NCBI RefSeq assembly: GCF_014041935.1
Contig: NZ_CP059491.1
Coordinates: 1,860,001 to 1,924,000 of the forward strand
Origin: Gordonia jinghuaiqii
GTDB lineage: Bacteria; Actinomycetota; Actinomycetes; Mycobacteriales; Mycobacteriaceae
Direction: 5' to 3'
DNA: 64,000 nt
Under the pieces are notes generated by a model that was not told where the DNA came from, did not search any database, and saw only the letters and a list, made by a program, of their open reading frames with translations. Positions within the stretch are counted from its first letter, which is position 1. The number at the start of each line of letters is the position of its first letter. The translations under genes and the position numbers were made by a program. Below are positions 1 through 9,737 of this stretch, piece after piece.

Positions 1-2
1 TG

Positions 3-980
3 AGCAGGATCGGCGCGCGCCGCGACGCCGATGGCCTCGCCGGCGATGGCCGCGACGATGCTCTGTTGGCAGGACTCAACACCCTGGGCGACGATGCACT
101 CGACCTCTCCGATGTCGGCTTCGACGAGAACTTCCTCGACGCGCTGTCCCGCGATGTCCCTGTCCCCACGCGTGACGATGCCGAATACCAACTGGCCGAA
201 CTGCTCTCGGGCTGGCGTAACGAGGCCGTGTCGGCGCCCGCGGCCGAGCTGGTCTCCATCGACGACGTCGAACGCGCCATCGACAGCTCGCAGCGTGCGA
301 GCCGCGGACGCCGGATGATCCGTCATCTGCGTGTCGTGTCGGGTGCCGCCGCCATCGTCATCGTCGCCGCCGCCGGGCTCACGGTGCTCTCCGAGGGGTC
401 GCAACCCGGGGATCCGCTATGGGGGATCAAGCAGGTCGTGTTCGCCGAGGCGGCGTCGGAAACCCAGGCGGCCCATGATGTCCGCACCGACCTCGAGCGT
501 GCCGAGGCGGCGATCGCCGCGGGTGACACCGTCGCCGCGTCGAGCCTGATCGCCAAGGCGCAGAGCAACATGGGGCCGATGCGCGACAACGACCTCCGCG
601 ACGAGATGCTCAACTGGATGACTCGTCTGCGGGCGGGTGCCGGTCTGCCCGCGACCGAGTCCACCACCTCGCCGTCGGATTCCGTGCTGCCCTCGATCGA
701 GACCACGCGCCCGGATCTGCGCATCGACCCGAAGGACCCGTCGGCACCCGAGAAGCCGTCGACGACACTGCCGACCCCGCCGCCGGCGGAACAGTCCGAG
801 CCCACCGACGAGCCGTTGCCGAGCGAACAGCCGGTGCCCTCGGCCCCGCCGAGTGAGGACACTCAGTCGCCGAGTGCGCCGACGCTGAGCAAGTCGATGA
901 CCCGCACTCCCGCCGAGTTCCCGGAGATTCCGTGGACACCGCCCCCCGGCGTCGACGCGTCGGCCAAGCGGCCCGGCTGA
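3..980 (+). CDS. rsdA: Anti-sigma-D factor RsdA (5' end cut by window)
   Basis: Membrane anti-sigma factor expected to hold SigD inactive; sigD would lie just upstream, outside the window. The frame is open from base 3, and the first in-frame start inside the window (TTG at 66) is probably not the real one. The N-terminal cytosolic part has the family pattern (DDALDL, then a LAELLSGWRNE stretch). One membrane segment follows at about 345-400 nt (AAAIVIVAAAGLTVL), then a PGDPLWGIK motif, an alpha-helical external domain and a Pro/Ser/Thr-rich tail. Order with DUF5319, guaB2, guaB3 and choD matches M. tuberculosis Rv3413c to Rv3409c from memory. Regulated intramembrane proteolysis is known for the Mtb protein but nothing here shows it. 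Confidence 0.85.
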   Translation, partial: SRIGARRDADGLAGDGRDDALLAGLNTLGDDALDLSDVGFDENFLDALSRDVPVPTRDDAEYQLAELLSGWRNEAVSAPAAELVSIDDVERAIDSSQRASRGRRMIRHLRVVSGAAAIVIVAAAGLTVLSEGSQPGDPLWGIKQVVFAEAASETQAAHDVRTDLERAEAAIAAGDTVAASSLIAKAQSNMGPMRDNDLRDEMLNWMTRLRAGAGLPATESTTSPSDSVLPSIETTRPDLRIDPKDPSAPEKPSTTLPTPPPAEQSEPTDEPLPSEQPVPSAPPSEDTQSPSAPTLSKSMTRTPAEFPEIPWTPPPGVDASAKRPG

Positions 981-1001
981 GTCGGCCTGCCCCGACCGAA
1001 C

Positions 1002-1046
1002 ACGACTGCGCCCGTACCGAGAGATCATCGGTACGGGCGCAGTCGT
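1002..1046. terminator. Bidirectional hairpin terminator between rsdA and DUF5319 gene
   Basis: A perfect 19-bp inverted repeat (1002-1020 pairing with 1028-1046) with a 7-nt loop lies between two convergent stop codons. There is no long T tract on either side. The position and perfect symmetry suggest it ends transcripts from both directions. Confidence 0.8.
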
Positions 1047-1106
1047 CGTTGTGGAGGTGTCGTTGTTATCGAAGCGTCGTCGTGGAAGTGTCCGCCCGCG
1101 GCAGAG

Positions 1107-1496
1107 TCAGCGACTGTCGTCGAGGTGGTTGCGGGCGTCGGCGTAGCCCCGGCAGTAATCCCACGTCACATAGGCGTCGGGGCGCGGGTCGACGGCGGGC
1201 TCGTGCGGTCGGACGGTGCCGTCGATGAGCAGCTGGATCAGGTTTGCGCGGAGCATGTCCCAATCGTGGTAATGGTCCTCGTGGCAGTCCTCGCAGACGA
1301 CGACGAGGCCGCGGACGCCGCGGTGGGCCAACAGTGCCTCGTACAAGGCGAGGTCGGCGAGATCTTCCTCGACCGCGAGCCGCTCGTTCTCATCCAGGGG
1401 GATACCCGGCTCCACACTGTCCAGTGCGGAGGCAGGATCGCTCGGGTCATCGGCGAACGGATCCGGCGGGAGGCCGGGTGGGAGGTGGTCACGCAC
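1107..1496 (-). CDS. DUF5319 family protein (Rv3412-like)
   Basis: Conserved actinobacterial protein of 129 residues and unknown function. The GTG start at 1496 gives the family N-terminus (VRDHLPPGLPPDPFADDP). A longer in-frame extension to 1652 would run into the guaB2 promoter and is not conserved-looking. A central CEDCHEDHYHDWDMLRANL segment has two Cys and several His residues that could bind metal, and YVTWDYCRGYADARNHL closes the protein. It is divergent from guaB2 and convergent with rsdA. Identification is by recognition of the family; the metal-binding idea is only inference. Confidence 0.8.
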   Translation of the reverse strand: MRDHLPPGLPPDPFADDPSDPASALDSVEPGIPLDENERLAVEEDLADLALYEALLAHRGVRGLVVVCEDCHEDHYHDWDMLRANLIQLLIDGTVRPHEPAVDPRPDAYVTWDYCRGYADARNHLDDSR

Positions 1497-1607
1497 ACCA
1501 CCACCGTAGCCGATTCCCCGGTGGTTCCGCCGAAGGCGTTCAGAGGTCTCGCCGGCACGAAATATCCCGCCTGCGGTCGTCGCGTCGGCACCGAGGGTGA
1601 CGTGTGA

Positions 1608-3155
<1,548 letters not shown>

Positions 3156-3261
3156 ACACCCTCGTTCCCGCTGGACATCCTTGGCCGTTCCCGCCGGACC
3201 GCTCCGGTGCGGGACGCCGTAGGGTCGGTGTGCAGCTGGAACCCCGCAGAAAGGCGCAGTG

Positions 3262-4419
3262 GTGCGTGACCTCGTCGAAATCGGCATGGGCCGGACAGCC
3301 CGACGGACCTACGAGCTGGACGACATCAACATCGTCCCGTCCCGTCGGACCCGCTCTTCCAAAGACGTATCCACCGCATGGCAGATCGATGCCTACCGGT
3401 TCTCCTCGCCGATCCTCAGCCATCCGACCGACGCACTGGTGTCGCCGGCGGCCGCCATCGAGCTGGGCAAGCTCGGTGCTCTCGGTGTTCTGAACGGCGA
3501 AGGCCTCTGGGCGCGTCATCGCGACGTCGAGGCCAAGATCGCCGAACTGGTCGCGATCGCCGCCAACGACCCGGATCCCTATGCGGCAGTCCGGCATCTG
3601 CAGCGGCTCCACGCCGCGCCGCTCGACAGCGGGCTGCTGGCCGAGGCGGTGGCACAGGTCCGCGAGGCCGGTGTCACCACGGCTGTCCGGGTGAGCCCGC
3701 AGCACGCTCCGGAACTGACCCCGGCGCTGCTGGCCGCGGGCGTCGAGCTCCTGGTGGTGCACGGCACCATCATCTCCGCCGAGCACGTGGCGCAGACCGA
3801 TGCCGACGGTGTCGCACGCGAACCGCTGAACCTCAAGACCTTCATCGCCGACCTCGACATCCCCGTCATCGCCGGCGGTGTGCACGACCACCGCACCGCA
3901 CTGCACCTCATGCGGACCGGAGCGGCAGGCGTGATCGTCGGCTACGGCTCGGCAGCGGGTGCGACGACGACCGGTGAGGTGCTCGGCATCGGGGTGCCCA
4001 TGGCCACCGCCATCGCCGACGCCGCCGCCGCACGGCGTGATTACCTCGACGAGACCGGCGGACGTTATGTCCACGTCATCGCCGACGGCGACATCCACAA
4101 CTCCGGCGACCTCGTCAAGGCGATCGCCTGCGGTGCCGACGCCGCCGTGCTCGGGACGCCGCTCGCGGCAACGAGTTCCGCACCGGGCGGCGGCTGGTAC
4201 TGGCCGTCGGCGGCGGCGCACCCGGACACTCCGCGGGGTGCCCTGCTGCAGGTTGCCGCCGATGAGGACCGGCCGAGCCTCGAGCGCGTCCTCTACGGCC
4301 CGTCCGACGATCCCTACGGTGAGCTGAACGTCGTCGGCGCGTTGCGTCGCGCCATGGCCAAGGCCGGCTACTGCGATCTCAAGGAGTTCCAGCGGGTGGG
4401 GCTCTCCGTTCGCGCCTGA
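3262..4419 (+). CDS. guaB3: GuaB3 family IMP dehydrogenase-like protein
   Basis: Paralogue of IMP dehydrogenase that lacks the CBS domains (385 residues, typical of the actinobacterial GuaB3 group). It has the family N-terminus VEIGMGRTARRTYELDDINIVPSRRTRSS and a purine-nucleotide barrel. Where true IMP dehydrogenases carry the GPGSICTTR loop, this protein reads GYGSAAGATTTGEVL with no cysteine, so standard IMPDH chemistry is doubtful; the family's reaction is not settled. Two GTG codons (3259, 3262) are possible starts, and AGAAAGG at 3248-3254 favours 3262. Probably co-transcribed with guaB2. Confidence 0.9.
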   Translation: MRDLVEIGMGRTARRTYELDDINIVPSRRTRSSKDVSTAWQIDAYRFSSPILSHPTDALVSPAAAIELGKLGALGVLNGEGLWARHRDVEAKIAELVAIAANDPDPYAAVRHLQRLHAAPLDSGLLAEAVAQVREAGVTTAVRVSPQHAPELTPALLAAGVELLVVHGTIISAEHVAQTDADGVAREPLNLKTFIADLDIPVIAGGVHDHRTALHLMRTGAAGVIVGYGSAAGATTTGEVLGIGVPMATAIADAAAARRDYLDETGGRYVHVIADGDIHNSGDLVKAIACGADAAVLGTPLAATSSAPGGGWYWPSAAAHPDTPRGALLQVAADEDRPSLERVLYGPSDDPYGELNVVGALRRAMAKAGYCDLKEFQRVGLSVRA

Positions 4420-4532
4420 CCGGTCGACCCGTCGACCAACCCGCCCCCACAATCCGCCCTCCACGGCGATGCCGGCGTCATATCGTCGTCGACGGTGCTG
4501 TGGAGGGTGGTTTTGTGCGGCCACTCGGGGGT

Positions 4533-4551
4533 GGAGGTTAGGTAAACCTGA
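4533..4551 (+). promoter_or_regulatory. Candidate IdeR/DtxR iron box upstream of choD
   Basis: The 19-mer GGAGGTTAGGTAAACCTGA matches the IdeR consensus TTAGGTTAGGCTAACCTAA at 14 of 19 positions, with AGGT and AACCT half-sites preserved. It ends 24 bp before the putative choD -10 hexamer, so bound repressor would cover the -35 region. Iron control of this gene is inference from the motif. Confidence 0.45.
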
Positions 4552-4575
4552 CTGCCCGTACGTGACAACGGTCGT

Positions 4576-4581
4576 TAGTAT
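4576..4581 (+). promoter_or_regulatory. -10 element of a leaderless choD promoter
   Basis: TAGTAT lies 7 nt before the choD ATG at 4589, placing the expected start of transcription at the initiation codon. No Shine-Dalgarno sequence is visible. Confidence 0.5.
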
Positions 4582-4588
4582 CGTCTGC

Positions 4589-6343
4589 ATGTCAGCCAAG
4601 CAGCAGAGCGCGCACCCCTCGGCCGATTTCGATGTGCTGATCGTCGGCTCCGGTTTCGGCGGCAGTGTCAGCGCGCTGCGCCTGGTGGAGAAGGGGTACC
4701 GCGTCGGCGTCGTCGAAGCGGGTCGTCGGTTCGCCGATGAGGAGTTCGCCAAGACCAGCTGGCGGCTCAATCGATGGCTGTGGGCCCCGAAGCTGGGTCT
4801 GTACGGAATCCAGCGTATCCACGCGCTCAAGGACGTGATGATCCTCGCGGGAGCGGGTGTGGGCGGCGGGTCGCTGAACTACGCGAACACGCTGTACAAG
4901 CCGCCGACGCCGTTCTTCACCGACCCGCAGTGGGATCACATCACCGACTGGGAAGACGAGCTCACGCCGTATTATGACCAGGCCCGACGGATGCTCGGTG
5001 TCGTCACCAACCCGACGATCACGTCCTCGGATCGGGTGGTGGCCGAGGTGGCCGCGGAGATGGGTGTCGGAGACACCGTCACCCCCACACCCGTCGGCGT
5101 GTTCTTCGGGGCCAAGACCGGTCTGTCCGGTGCGCCGGGGGAGACCGTTCCCGACCCGTACTTCGGTGGTGCCGGACCGGATCGCACCGCCTGTACCGAG
5201 TGCGGCGCGTGTATGACCGGTTGCCGCGTGGGCGCCAAGAACACCCTCCTGAAGAACTACCTCGGACTCGCAGAACGCAACGGTGCCACCATCATCGACC
5301 GCACGACCGTGGACTCGCTGGTCCAGCGCGCCGACGGGTCGTGGGAGGTCGGTACGCACCATTCGTCGTCGTGGGGTCCGGTGGGGCGTCGTCGACGCAC
5401 CATCACGGCCGGACAGGTGATCCTGGCCGCCGGTACCTTCAACACCCAGCGGCTGCTGCACCACGCGAAAGTCGATACGCTGCCGAAGATCTCGGATGCG
5501 ATGGGCCGGTTGACGCGCACCAACTCGGAGTCCATCCTCGGTGCGATGGGCTCGCGGATCGACCCGGAGAACGACTACTCGCGCGGTGTCGCGATCACGT
5601 CGTCGTTCTATCCCGAGCCGAACACCCACATCGAACCGGTGCGATATGGCAAGGGCTCCAACGCGATCGCTTACCTGCAGACCCTGCTCACCGACGGCGG
5701 GACGCGCCGCAACCGCTTCGGCCAGTTCCTGCGTCAGGTCGCGAAGAACCCGTTCCTGCTGGTGCGTCTGCTCGTCGTGCGCCAGTGGAGCGAACGCACC
5801 GTCATCGCGCTGGTCATGCAGAACAACAACAACTCGCTGACCACCTTCGTCCGCAAGCGCGGGCCGCTGCGTTACGTCACCAGCAAGCAGGGTCACGGCG
5901 AGCCGAACCCGACATGGATTCCCAAGGGCAACGAGGCAACTCGGCGGATCGCGGCGAAACTGAACGACGGCATGGCCGGCGGCACGTGGGGCGACCTGGT
6001 GAACATGCCACTCACCGCCCACTACCTCGGCGGGTGTGCCATCTCCGACGATCCCGAATCCGGGGTCATCGATCCCTACCAGCGGGTGTGGAACTACCCC
6101 ACGCTGCACATCACCGACGGCGCGTCGATCTCGGCCAACCTCGGCGTCAATCCGTCCCTGACGATCTGCGCGCAGGCGGAGCGGGCAGCGGCGTTGTGGC
6201 CCAACAAGGGTGAAGACGATCGGCGCCCGGCCCAGGGCGACCCGTACCGGCGCATCACCCCGACGGTGCCGGTGGCGCCGGTGGTTCCCGCTGATGCTCC
6301 TGGCGCGTTGCGGTTGCCGATCACCCCGATCCGGAATCCGTAG
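4589..6343 (+). CDS. choD: GMC-family oxidoreductase, ChoD-type (annotated cholesterol oxidase)
   Basis: FAD-dependent glucose-methanol-choline oxidoreductase of 584 residues, close to the Rv3409c ChoD family. The Rossmann dinucleotide motif GSGFGGS is at residues 20-26, a second FAD segment reads GAGVGGGSLNYAN, and the GMC C-terminal signature (LGGCAISDDPESGVIDPY ... ANLGVNPSL) is intact. A cysteine cluster ECGACMTGCRVGAKNT near residue 205 resembles an iron-sulfur ligand set and is shared with the Mtb protein as I recall it. The ATG at 4589 gives the family N-terminus; an upstream open stretch to 4469 is not protein-like. The name is historical, and the sterol substrate of this subgroup is not proven. 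Iron control is suggested by the box at 4533. The stop codon lies within one arm of a hairpin later split by an IS. Confidence 0.88.
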   Translation: MSAKQQSAHPSADFDVLIVGSGFGGSVSALRLVEKGYRVGVVEAGRRFADEEFAKTSWRLNRWLWAPKLGLYGIQRIHALKDVMILAGAGVGGGSLNYANTLYKPPTPFFTDPQWDHITDWEDELTPYYDQARRMLGVVTNPTITSSDRVVAEVAAEMGVGDTVTPTPVGVFFGAKTGLSGAPGETVPDPYFGGAGPDRTACTECGACMTGCRVGAKNTLLKNYLGLAERNGATIIDRTTVDSLVQRADGSWEVGTHHSSSWGPVGRRRRTITAGQVILAAGTFNTQRLLHHAKVDTLPKISDAMGRLTRTNSESILGAMGSRIDPENDYSRGVAITSSFYPEPNTHIEPVRYGKGSNAIAYLQTLLTDGGTRRNRFGQFLRQVAKNPFLLVRLLVVRQWSERTVIALVMQNNNNSLTTFVRKRGPLRYVTSKQGHGEPNPTWIPKGNEATRRIAAKLNDGMAGGTWGDLVNMPLTAHYLGGCAISDDPESGVIDPYQRVWNYPTLHITDGASISANLGVNPSLTICAQAERAAALWPNKGEDDRRPAQGDPYRRITPTVPVAPVVPADAPGALRLPITPIRNP

Positions 6344-6350
6344 CAACAGT

Positions 6351-6365
6351 GCGGTCATAGCGCGC
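6351..6365 (+). repeat. Left target-site duplication of IS481-type element
   Basis: The 15-mer GCGGTCATAGCGCGC is repeated exactly at 7694-7708 on the other side of the element. The IS481 family is known for variable target duplications, up to about 15 bp. Confidence 0.8.
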
Positions 6366-7693
6366 TGTGGTGTCTCGGGTCATCGCTGACACTTTTGTCT
6401 CGGGACATCGCTGACAGTCATGCTGCCGGAAGTGGTTGTCGTTTGCCATGGGTGCCGGGGGTTCGACGCTGGCCTTGGTAGCGGCGAGTGGGGTCGGCGT
6501 CGAACTCACGCACAATGGTGGTGCCGCTGAAGATGACGATGTGGTTGTCGTCGCAGATGGCGTCGAGGGTGTGTCCACCCCACCGGTTGCCGACCTGGAC
6601 GAAGTAGGGGCCCACAGTGATTTTGCCTTGCTTGGGGTTGACCTGTTGGCGGGTGGTGAACACTGGTGCTGGTAACGGCCGGTCGACCGGCCGGGCGTGT
6701 TCGGTGGCATGGAACGCCTCGGCCGGAGTCGCACCACGTAGCGCACGATGGGGTCGACTGTGGTTGTAATAGCCGCGGAATCGGTCGAGCATCTCGTTGA
6801 GGTCGCGACGGTCGCCGGTGCCGGTTGGGTGTTCAGCCAGCGTTTGAGTGTCTGCCAGAACCGCTCGATCTTGCCGCAGGTCTGTGGGTGATACGGGCGG
6901 GAGTTGATGGTCCGGGTACCCAGCGCACGCAGATTCTTCTCCAGCGGTGTTTCGAATCCACGATGCTTACCGGTGTACACAAATCCGTTGTCAGTCAACG
7001 ACATCGACGGAACACCACATTCGGTGATGCCGGCGAGCATCACCTGCCACACCAGTGTGGTGGTGGCGTCACCGGTGTCGGGGGCCAGCGCGCACAGATA
7101 CCGGGAGTGGTCATCGATTGTGCCCGCGATCGCTACCGAGGTGCCGTCGCTGAGGTGCCACTCGGTCCAGTCCGACTGCCACAACTCGTTGGGGCGCTCG
7201 TAGCAGAACCGCCGCATCGACGACTTCGGCCGTTTGGCCGGCTCGGCAACAATTAGCCCGTGCCGGTGCAGAATTCGCCATACGGTTGAGCGTGAGGGCA
7301 CCGAATCGGCACCCTCACGCTGCAACGTCCACACAATCGACTGCGGCCCGTGATCCAGGCCCGCGGACTGCAAACGCGTCCGCGTGGCGATCACCAGCGC
7401 CTCGACGTCGCCACCCACACGCCCCGGCTCTGTGTGCGGTCGGCGCGACCGTGGTTCGAGCCCGGCCAGCCCATCAGCGACGAAGCGGCGCCGCCACTTG
7501 TAGAACGTCTGCCGGCTGATGTTCTGCTCCCGACAGAACTCGGCCACGTTCTCGATTCCACCCGCCAACGCCGTAGCTGCACGAACGTCCATCGCCGTCA
7601 CCTTCTGGGCCATGAACCATGCTGGCCACGCCCTGCTCAGGTGTCAGCGATGTCCCGAGACATCACCTGTCAGCGATGTCCCGGATCAGAACA
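6366..7693 (-). mobile_element. IS481-family insertion sequence (1328 bp)
   Basis: The element is bounded by exact 15-bp target duplications. Its ends are imperfect inverted repeats beginning TGT. Each end carries two direct copies of a 22-bp motif containing the core CATCGCTGACA: at 6371-6392 and 6396-6417 on the left, and in inverse orientation at 7641-7662 and 7668-7689 on the right. It holds one transposase gene on the minus strand, now frameshifted. No passenger gene is present. It inserted into the loop of the choD/bioN terminator. Confidence 0.85.
6418..7613 (-). pseudogene. IS481-family transposase, frameshifted
   Basis: The N-terminal helix-turn-helix (CREQNISRQTFYKWRRRFVADG) is followed by an integrase core with the DDE signature: QSDWTEWHL, then TDNGFVYTG, then HPQTCGKIERFWQTLKRWL. 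Near 6804-6806 the reading frame breaks. Homology continues one frame over as DLNEMLDRFRGYYNHSRPHRALRGATPAEAF. One missing base between the Val and Asp codons explains it; restoring it would give an intact 398-residue protein. Without repair the frame runs out of the element into the end of choD. No obvious slippery heptamer is present, so I read this as a mutation (or a sequencing error) rather than programmed frameshifting. Confidence 0.8.
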
Positions 7694-7708
7694 GCGGTCA
7701 TAGCGCGC
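7694..7708 (+). repeat. Right target-site duplication of IS481-type element
   Basis: Exact copy of the 15-mer at 6351-6365. It is followed immediately by the right arm of the interrupted terminator stem. Confidence 0.8.
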
Positions 7709-7736
7709 ACTGTTGCTACGGAATCCCGCGGTGGGC

Positions 7737-8339
7737 TCAGTCGAGGCCGCGTGCGGTCAGCGTGTCGGCGAATCCGTCGGCGGTACGCAACGCGGCCAGC
7801 ACCACCGGGGCCACGAGGATGCGGGGTCCCGGTCGGAGTCCGCGGGCCTTGCGCGCCTCGTCGACCTCCCGCACCACCTCGACCATCAGCGGGATCGCCC
7901 GGATCGTGAGGGCCAGGGCGATGGCGATGAGGTCGATCCGGATGCCGAACCGCTGCAGCGGACCGAGGGCGGCCACGATGGTGTCGAGCATGTCGGTGGT
8001 GCGCGTCGTGAGCGTGACGACGGTGGCCAGCGCGACCGACAGCGCGAGCACCCCGCAGATCACGACCGCCCGGCGCCAGTCGGTGAAGATCACCTGGAAC
8101 GCGAAGATGAAGACCAGCAACCACATCAGCGGGCGGAGCTGTCGCCACGCGTCGCGCGGACCGATCCCGCCCAGCGCGTAGATCACCGCGACGCCGACGG
8201 TCGCGATGCCCAGCGCGGGCACGGTCCGGACGGTCAACGACAACACCAGGATGAGCACGCCCATCGCGAGGAACTTGAACCCTGCGGGCAACCGGTGCAG
8301 CACGGTGTTGCCGGGACGGTAGACGCCGAGGACGTTCAC
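7737..8339 (-). CDS. bioN: ECF transporter transmembrane protein (EcfT/BioN)
   Basis: Membrane coupling subunit of an energy-coupling-factor vitamin importer, 200 residues with about five hydrophobic helices (for example FLAMGVLILVLSLTV and LMWLLVFIFAFQVIF). Two Ala-Arg-Gly motifs near the C-terminus (EARKARGLRPG and LTARGLD) are the family's ATPase-contact signatures. Its start overlaps the ATPase gene by 4 bp, so the two are translationally coupled. The adjacent BioY-type substrate-binding gene points to biotin as the substrate. The first half contacts lipid and the S-component in known structures; that is family knowledge. Confidence 0.85.
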   Translation of the reverse strand: MNVLGVYRPGNTVLHRLPAGFKFLAMGVLILVLSLTVRTVPALGIATVGVAVIYALGGIGPRDAWRQLRPLMWLLVFIFAFQVIFTDWRRAVVICGVLALSVALATVVTLTTRTTDMLDTIVAALGPLQRFGIRIDLIAIALALTIRAIPLMVEVVREVDEARKARGLRPGPRILVAPVVLAALRTADGFADTLTARGLD

Positions 8340-9010
8340 GACATCAGCTCGCGGTAGGCGGCGAGTGCCGGGGCGGGCACGTCGTCGGCGACGACCCGGC
8401 CGTCGTCGATGACGAGAACGCGGTCGAAGCCGGTGAGGATGTCGAGGTCGTGGCTGACGACGATGAGCTGCTCGTCGAGCGTGGCGAAGACATCGGTGAG
8501 CATCCGGGTGTTGCGCAGGTCGAGCAGGGTGGTCGGCTCGTCGGCGACGATGATCGCCGGGCCGGTCACGAAGATCGACGCCAGGGCGAGCAGCTGCTTC
8601 TGTCCGCCGGAGAGTCGCTGCGCCGGATGGTCGGCGTGGTCGGCGAGGCCGAAGCGGGCGAGCACCTCGCGGGCGCGGGCGGCGCGTCGGGACTTGTCGA
8701 GATCGGTTCGGCGCAGCGACAGCTCGATGTCCTCGAGCACCGTCGGCATGATGATCTGCCGGTCGGGATCGGAGAAGATGAACCCGACGCGGCGTCGGAC
8801 CTCACGCTTGTTCTTCGCCACGACGAGACCGTCGACGGTCACGGTGCCCGAGTCCGGGACCACGAGTGCGTTGATCATCCGGGCGAGGGTCGACTTGCCG
8901 CTGCCGTTGGCCCCGACGATCCCGATTCTGTTCTCGGACAGGGTCAATGAGATGTCGCGCAGCACGACGCGCCCGTCGTAGGCGTGCGAGACACCCTCGA
9001 ACTCGATCAT
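8336..9010 (-). CDS. bioM: ECF transporter ATP-binding protein (BioM)
   Basis: ABC ATPase that powers the biotin importer, 224 residues. Walker A is GANGSGKST, the signature is LSGGQKQ, Walker B is IIVADEPTT, and the switch His appears in IVVSHD, so all catalytic motifs are present. The ATG at 9010 gives a standard N-terminus (MIEFEGVSHAYDG); a longer frame to 9064 adds a non-conserved stretch. It lies 31 bp after bioY and overlaps bioN by 4 bp, forming a bioY-bioM-bioN operon on the minus strand. Confidence 0.88.
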   Translation of the reverse strand: MIEFEGVSHAYDGRVVLRDISLTLSENRIGIVGANGSGKSTLARMINALVVPDSGTVTVDGLVVAKNKREVRRRVGFIFSDPDRQIIMPTVLEDIELSLRRTDLDKSRRAARAREVLARFGLADHADHPAQRLSGGQKQLLALASIFVTGPAIIVADEPTTLLDLRNTRMLTDVFATLDEQLIVVSHDLDILTGFDRVLVIDDGRVVADDVPAPALAAYRELMS

Positions 9011-9041
9011 CGGTACCCGGCCTTCGGGATGGACGGCGTGG

Positions 9042-9659
9042 TCAGCGGCCGACGGCGCCGGCACGCCCGGACAACCGCAGCGGTGCGATGAGGCCGGGCC
9101 GCCCCCGATGGACCTGCGCGGCGACGAGCGCCGCGACCACGACCTTCGCGATGTCGCCGGGGATGAACGGGCCGTTGGACGTGATCGCCGCCCATACCGT
9201 CAGATCGGTACGCAGGATGAGACCCAGCGTCCCGAACACGTAGAGCACGAGCATGCCGCCCAGGGCGTTGACACCGATGCCCCACAGCACCCGGTAGCGC
9301 GGCATCATCATCGCGGTCAGCACCCCGATCACGATGACGGCGGGCAGGAACCCGATGAAGTAGCCGGCGGTCGGCGACGCGAGCGCGGTGTAGCCGTTGC
9401 GGCCACCCGACAGGATGGGCAGCCCCGCGATCGCGAGCACCATGAACAGGACGACGGCCAGCGTGCCCTTCTTGGGACCGAGGATCGCTCCGGCGAGGAT
9501 CACGCCGAGTGTCTGGAAGGTGATCGGTACACCGCTGGTGCCGATGTTGATGGTGCCGGGTAGTCCGAGCGCGGCGATCAGCGCGGCGAACACGGCGGCC
9601 TGGGTGAGGTCGCCGATGCTCAGCGACCAGCGATTTGGGGTATCCGGCGATGCAGTCAT
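9042..9659 (-). CDS. bioY: Biotin ECF transporter S component BioY
   Basis: Integral membrane protein (205 residues, six predicted helices) that captures biotin for the ECF module encoded next to it. The BioY pattern is clear: [19 protein letters not shown], then [22 protein letters not shown] and a [23 protein letters not shown] segment. First gene of the bioYMN operon, divergent from guaA with 78 bp between starts. The minus-strand frame stays open far into guaA but that part is antisense shadow; ATG 9659 is chosen because the protein-like sequence begins there. Confidence 0.88.
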   Translation of the reverse strand: MTASPDTPNRWSLSIGDLTQAAVFAALIAALGLPGTINIGTSGVPITFQTLGVILAGAILGPKKGTLAVVLFMVLAIAGLPILSGGRNGYTALASPTAGYFIGFLPAVIVIGVLTAMMMPRYRVLWGIGVNALGGMLVLYVFGTLGLILRTDLTVWAAITSNGPFIPGDIAKVVVAALVAAQVHRGRPGLIAPLRLSGRAGAVGR

Positions 9660-9724
9660 GTCGATTGCGGAGTATTTCACGGAACCCGTGTGGGGCGCGC
9701 AGGGGCGGCCGCGTGCACGCCCAC

Positions 9725-9730
9725 TAGACT
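9725..9730 (+). promoter_or_regulatory. -10 element of a leaderless guaA promoter
   Basis: TAGACT ends 7 nt before the GTG start of guaA at 9738. The expected transcription start coincides with the initiation codon and there is no ribosome binding site. Confidence 0.55.
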
Positions 9731-9737
9731 CGGCCGG

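Larger units (their letters stand above)
6338..7721. terminator. Bidirectional choD/bioN terminator split by an insertion sequence
   Basis: The 16-mer CCGTAGCAACAGTGCG at 6338-6353 has its exact reverse complement at 7706-7721. Removing the IS and one target copy brings the arms together as a 16-bp perfect stem with a 9-nt loop between the convergent choD and bioN stop codons. The left arm contains the choD stop. The two arms are now about 1.35 kb apart, so the hairpin can no longer form normally. Confidence 0.75.

Noticed and set aside
6791..6830. Programmed frameshift in the IS transposase
   Set aside because: No slippery heptamer or pseudoknot was seen and IS481-type elements normally have one frame; a single-base loss is simpler.
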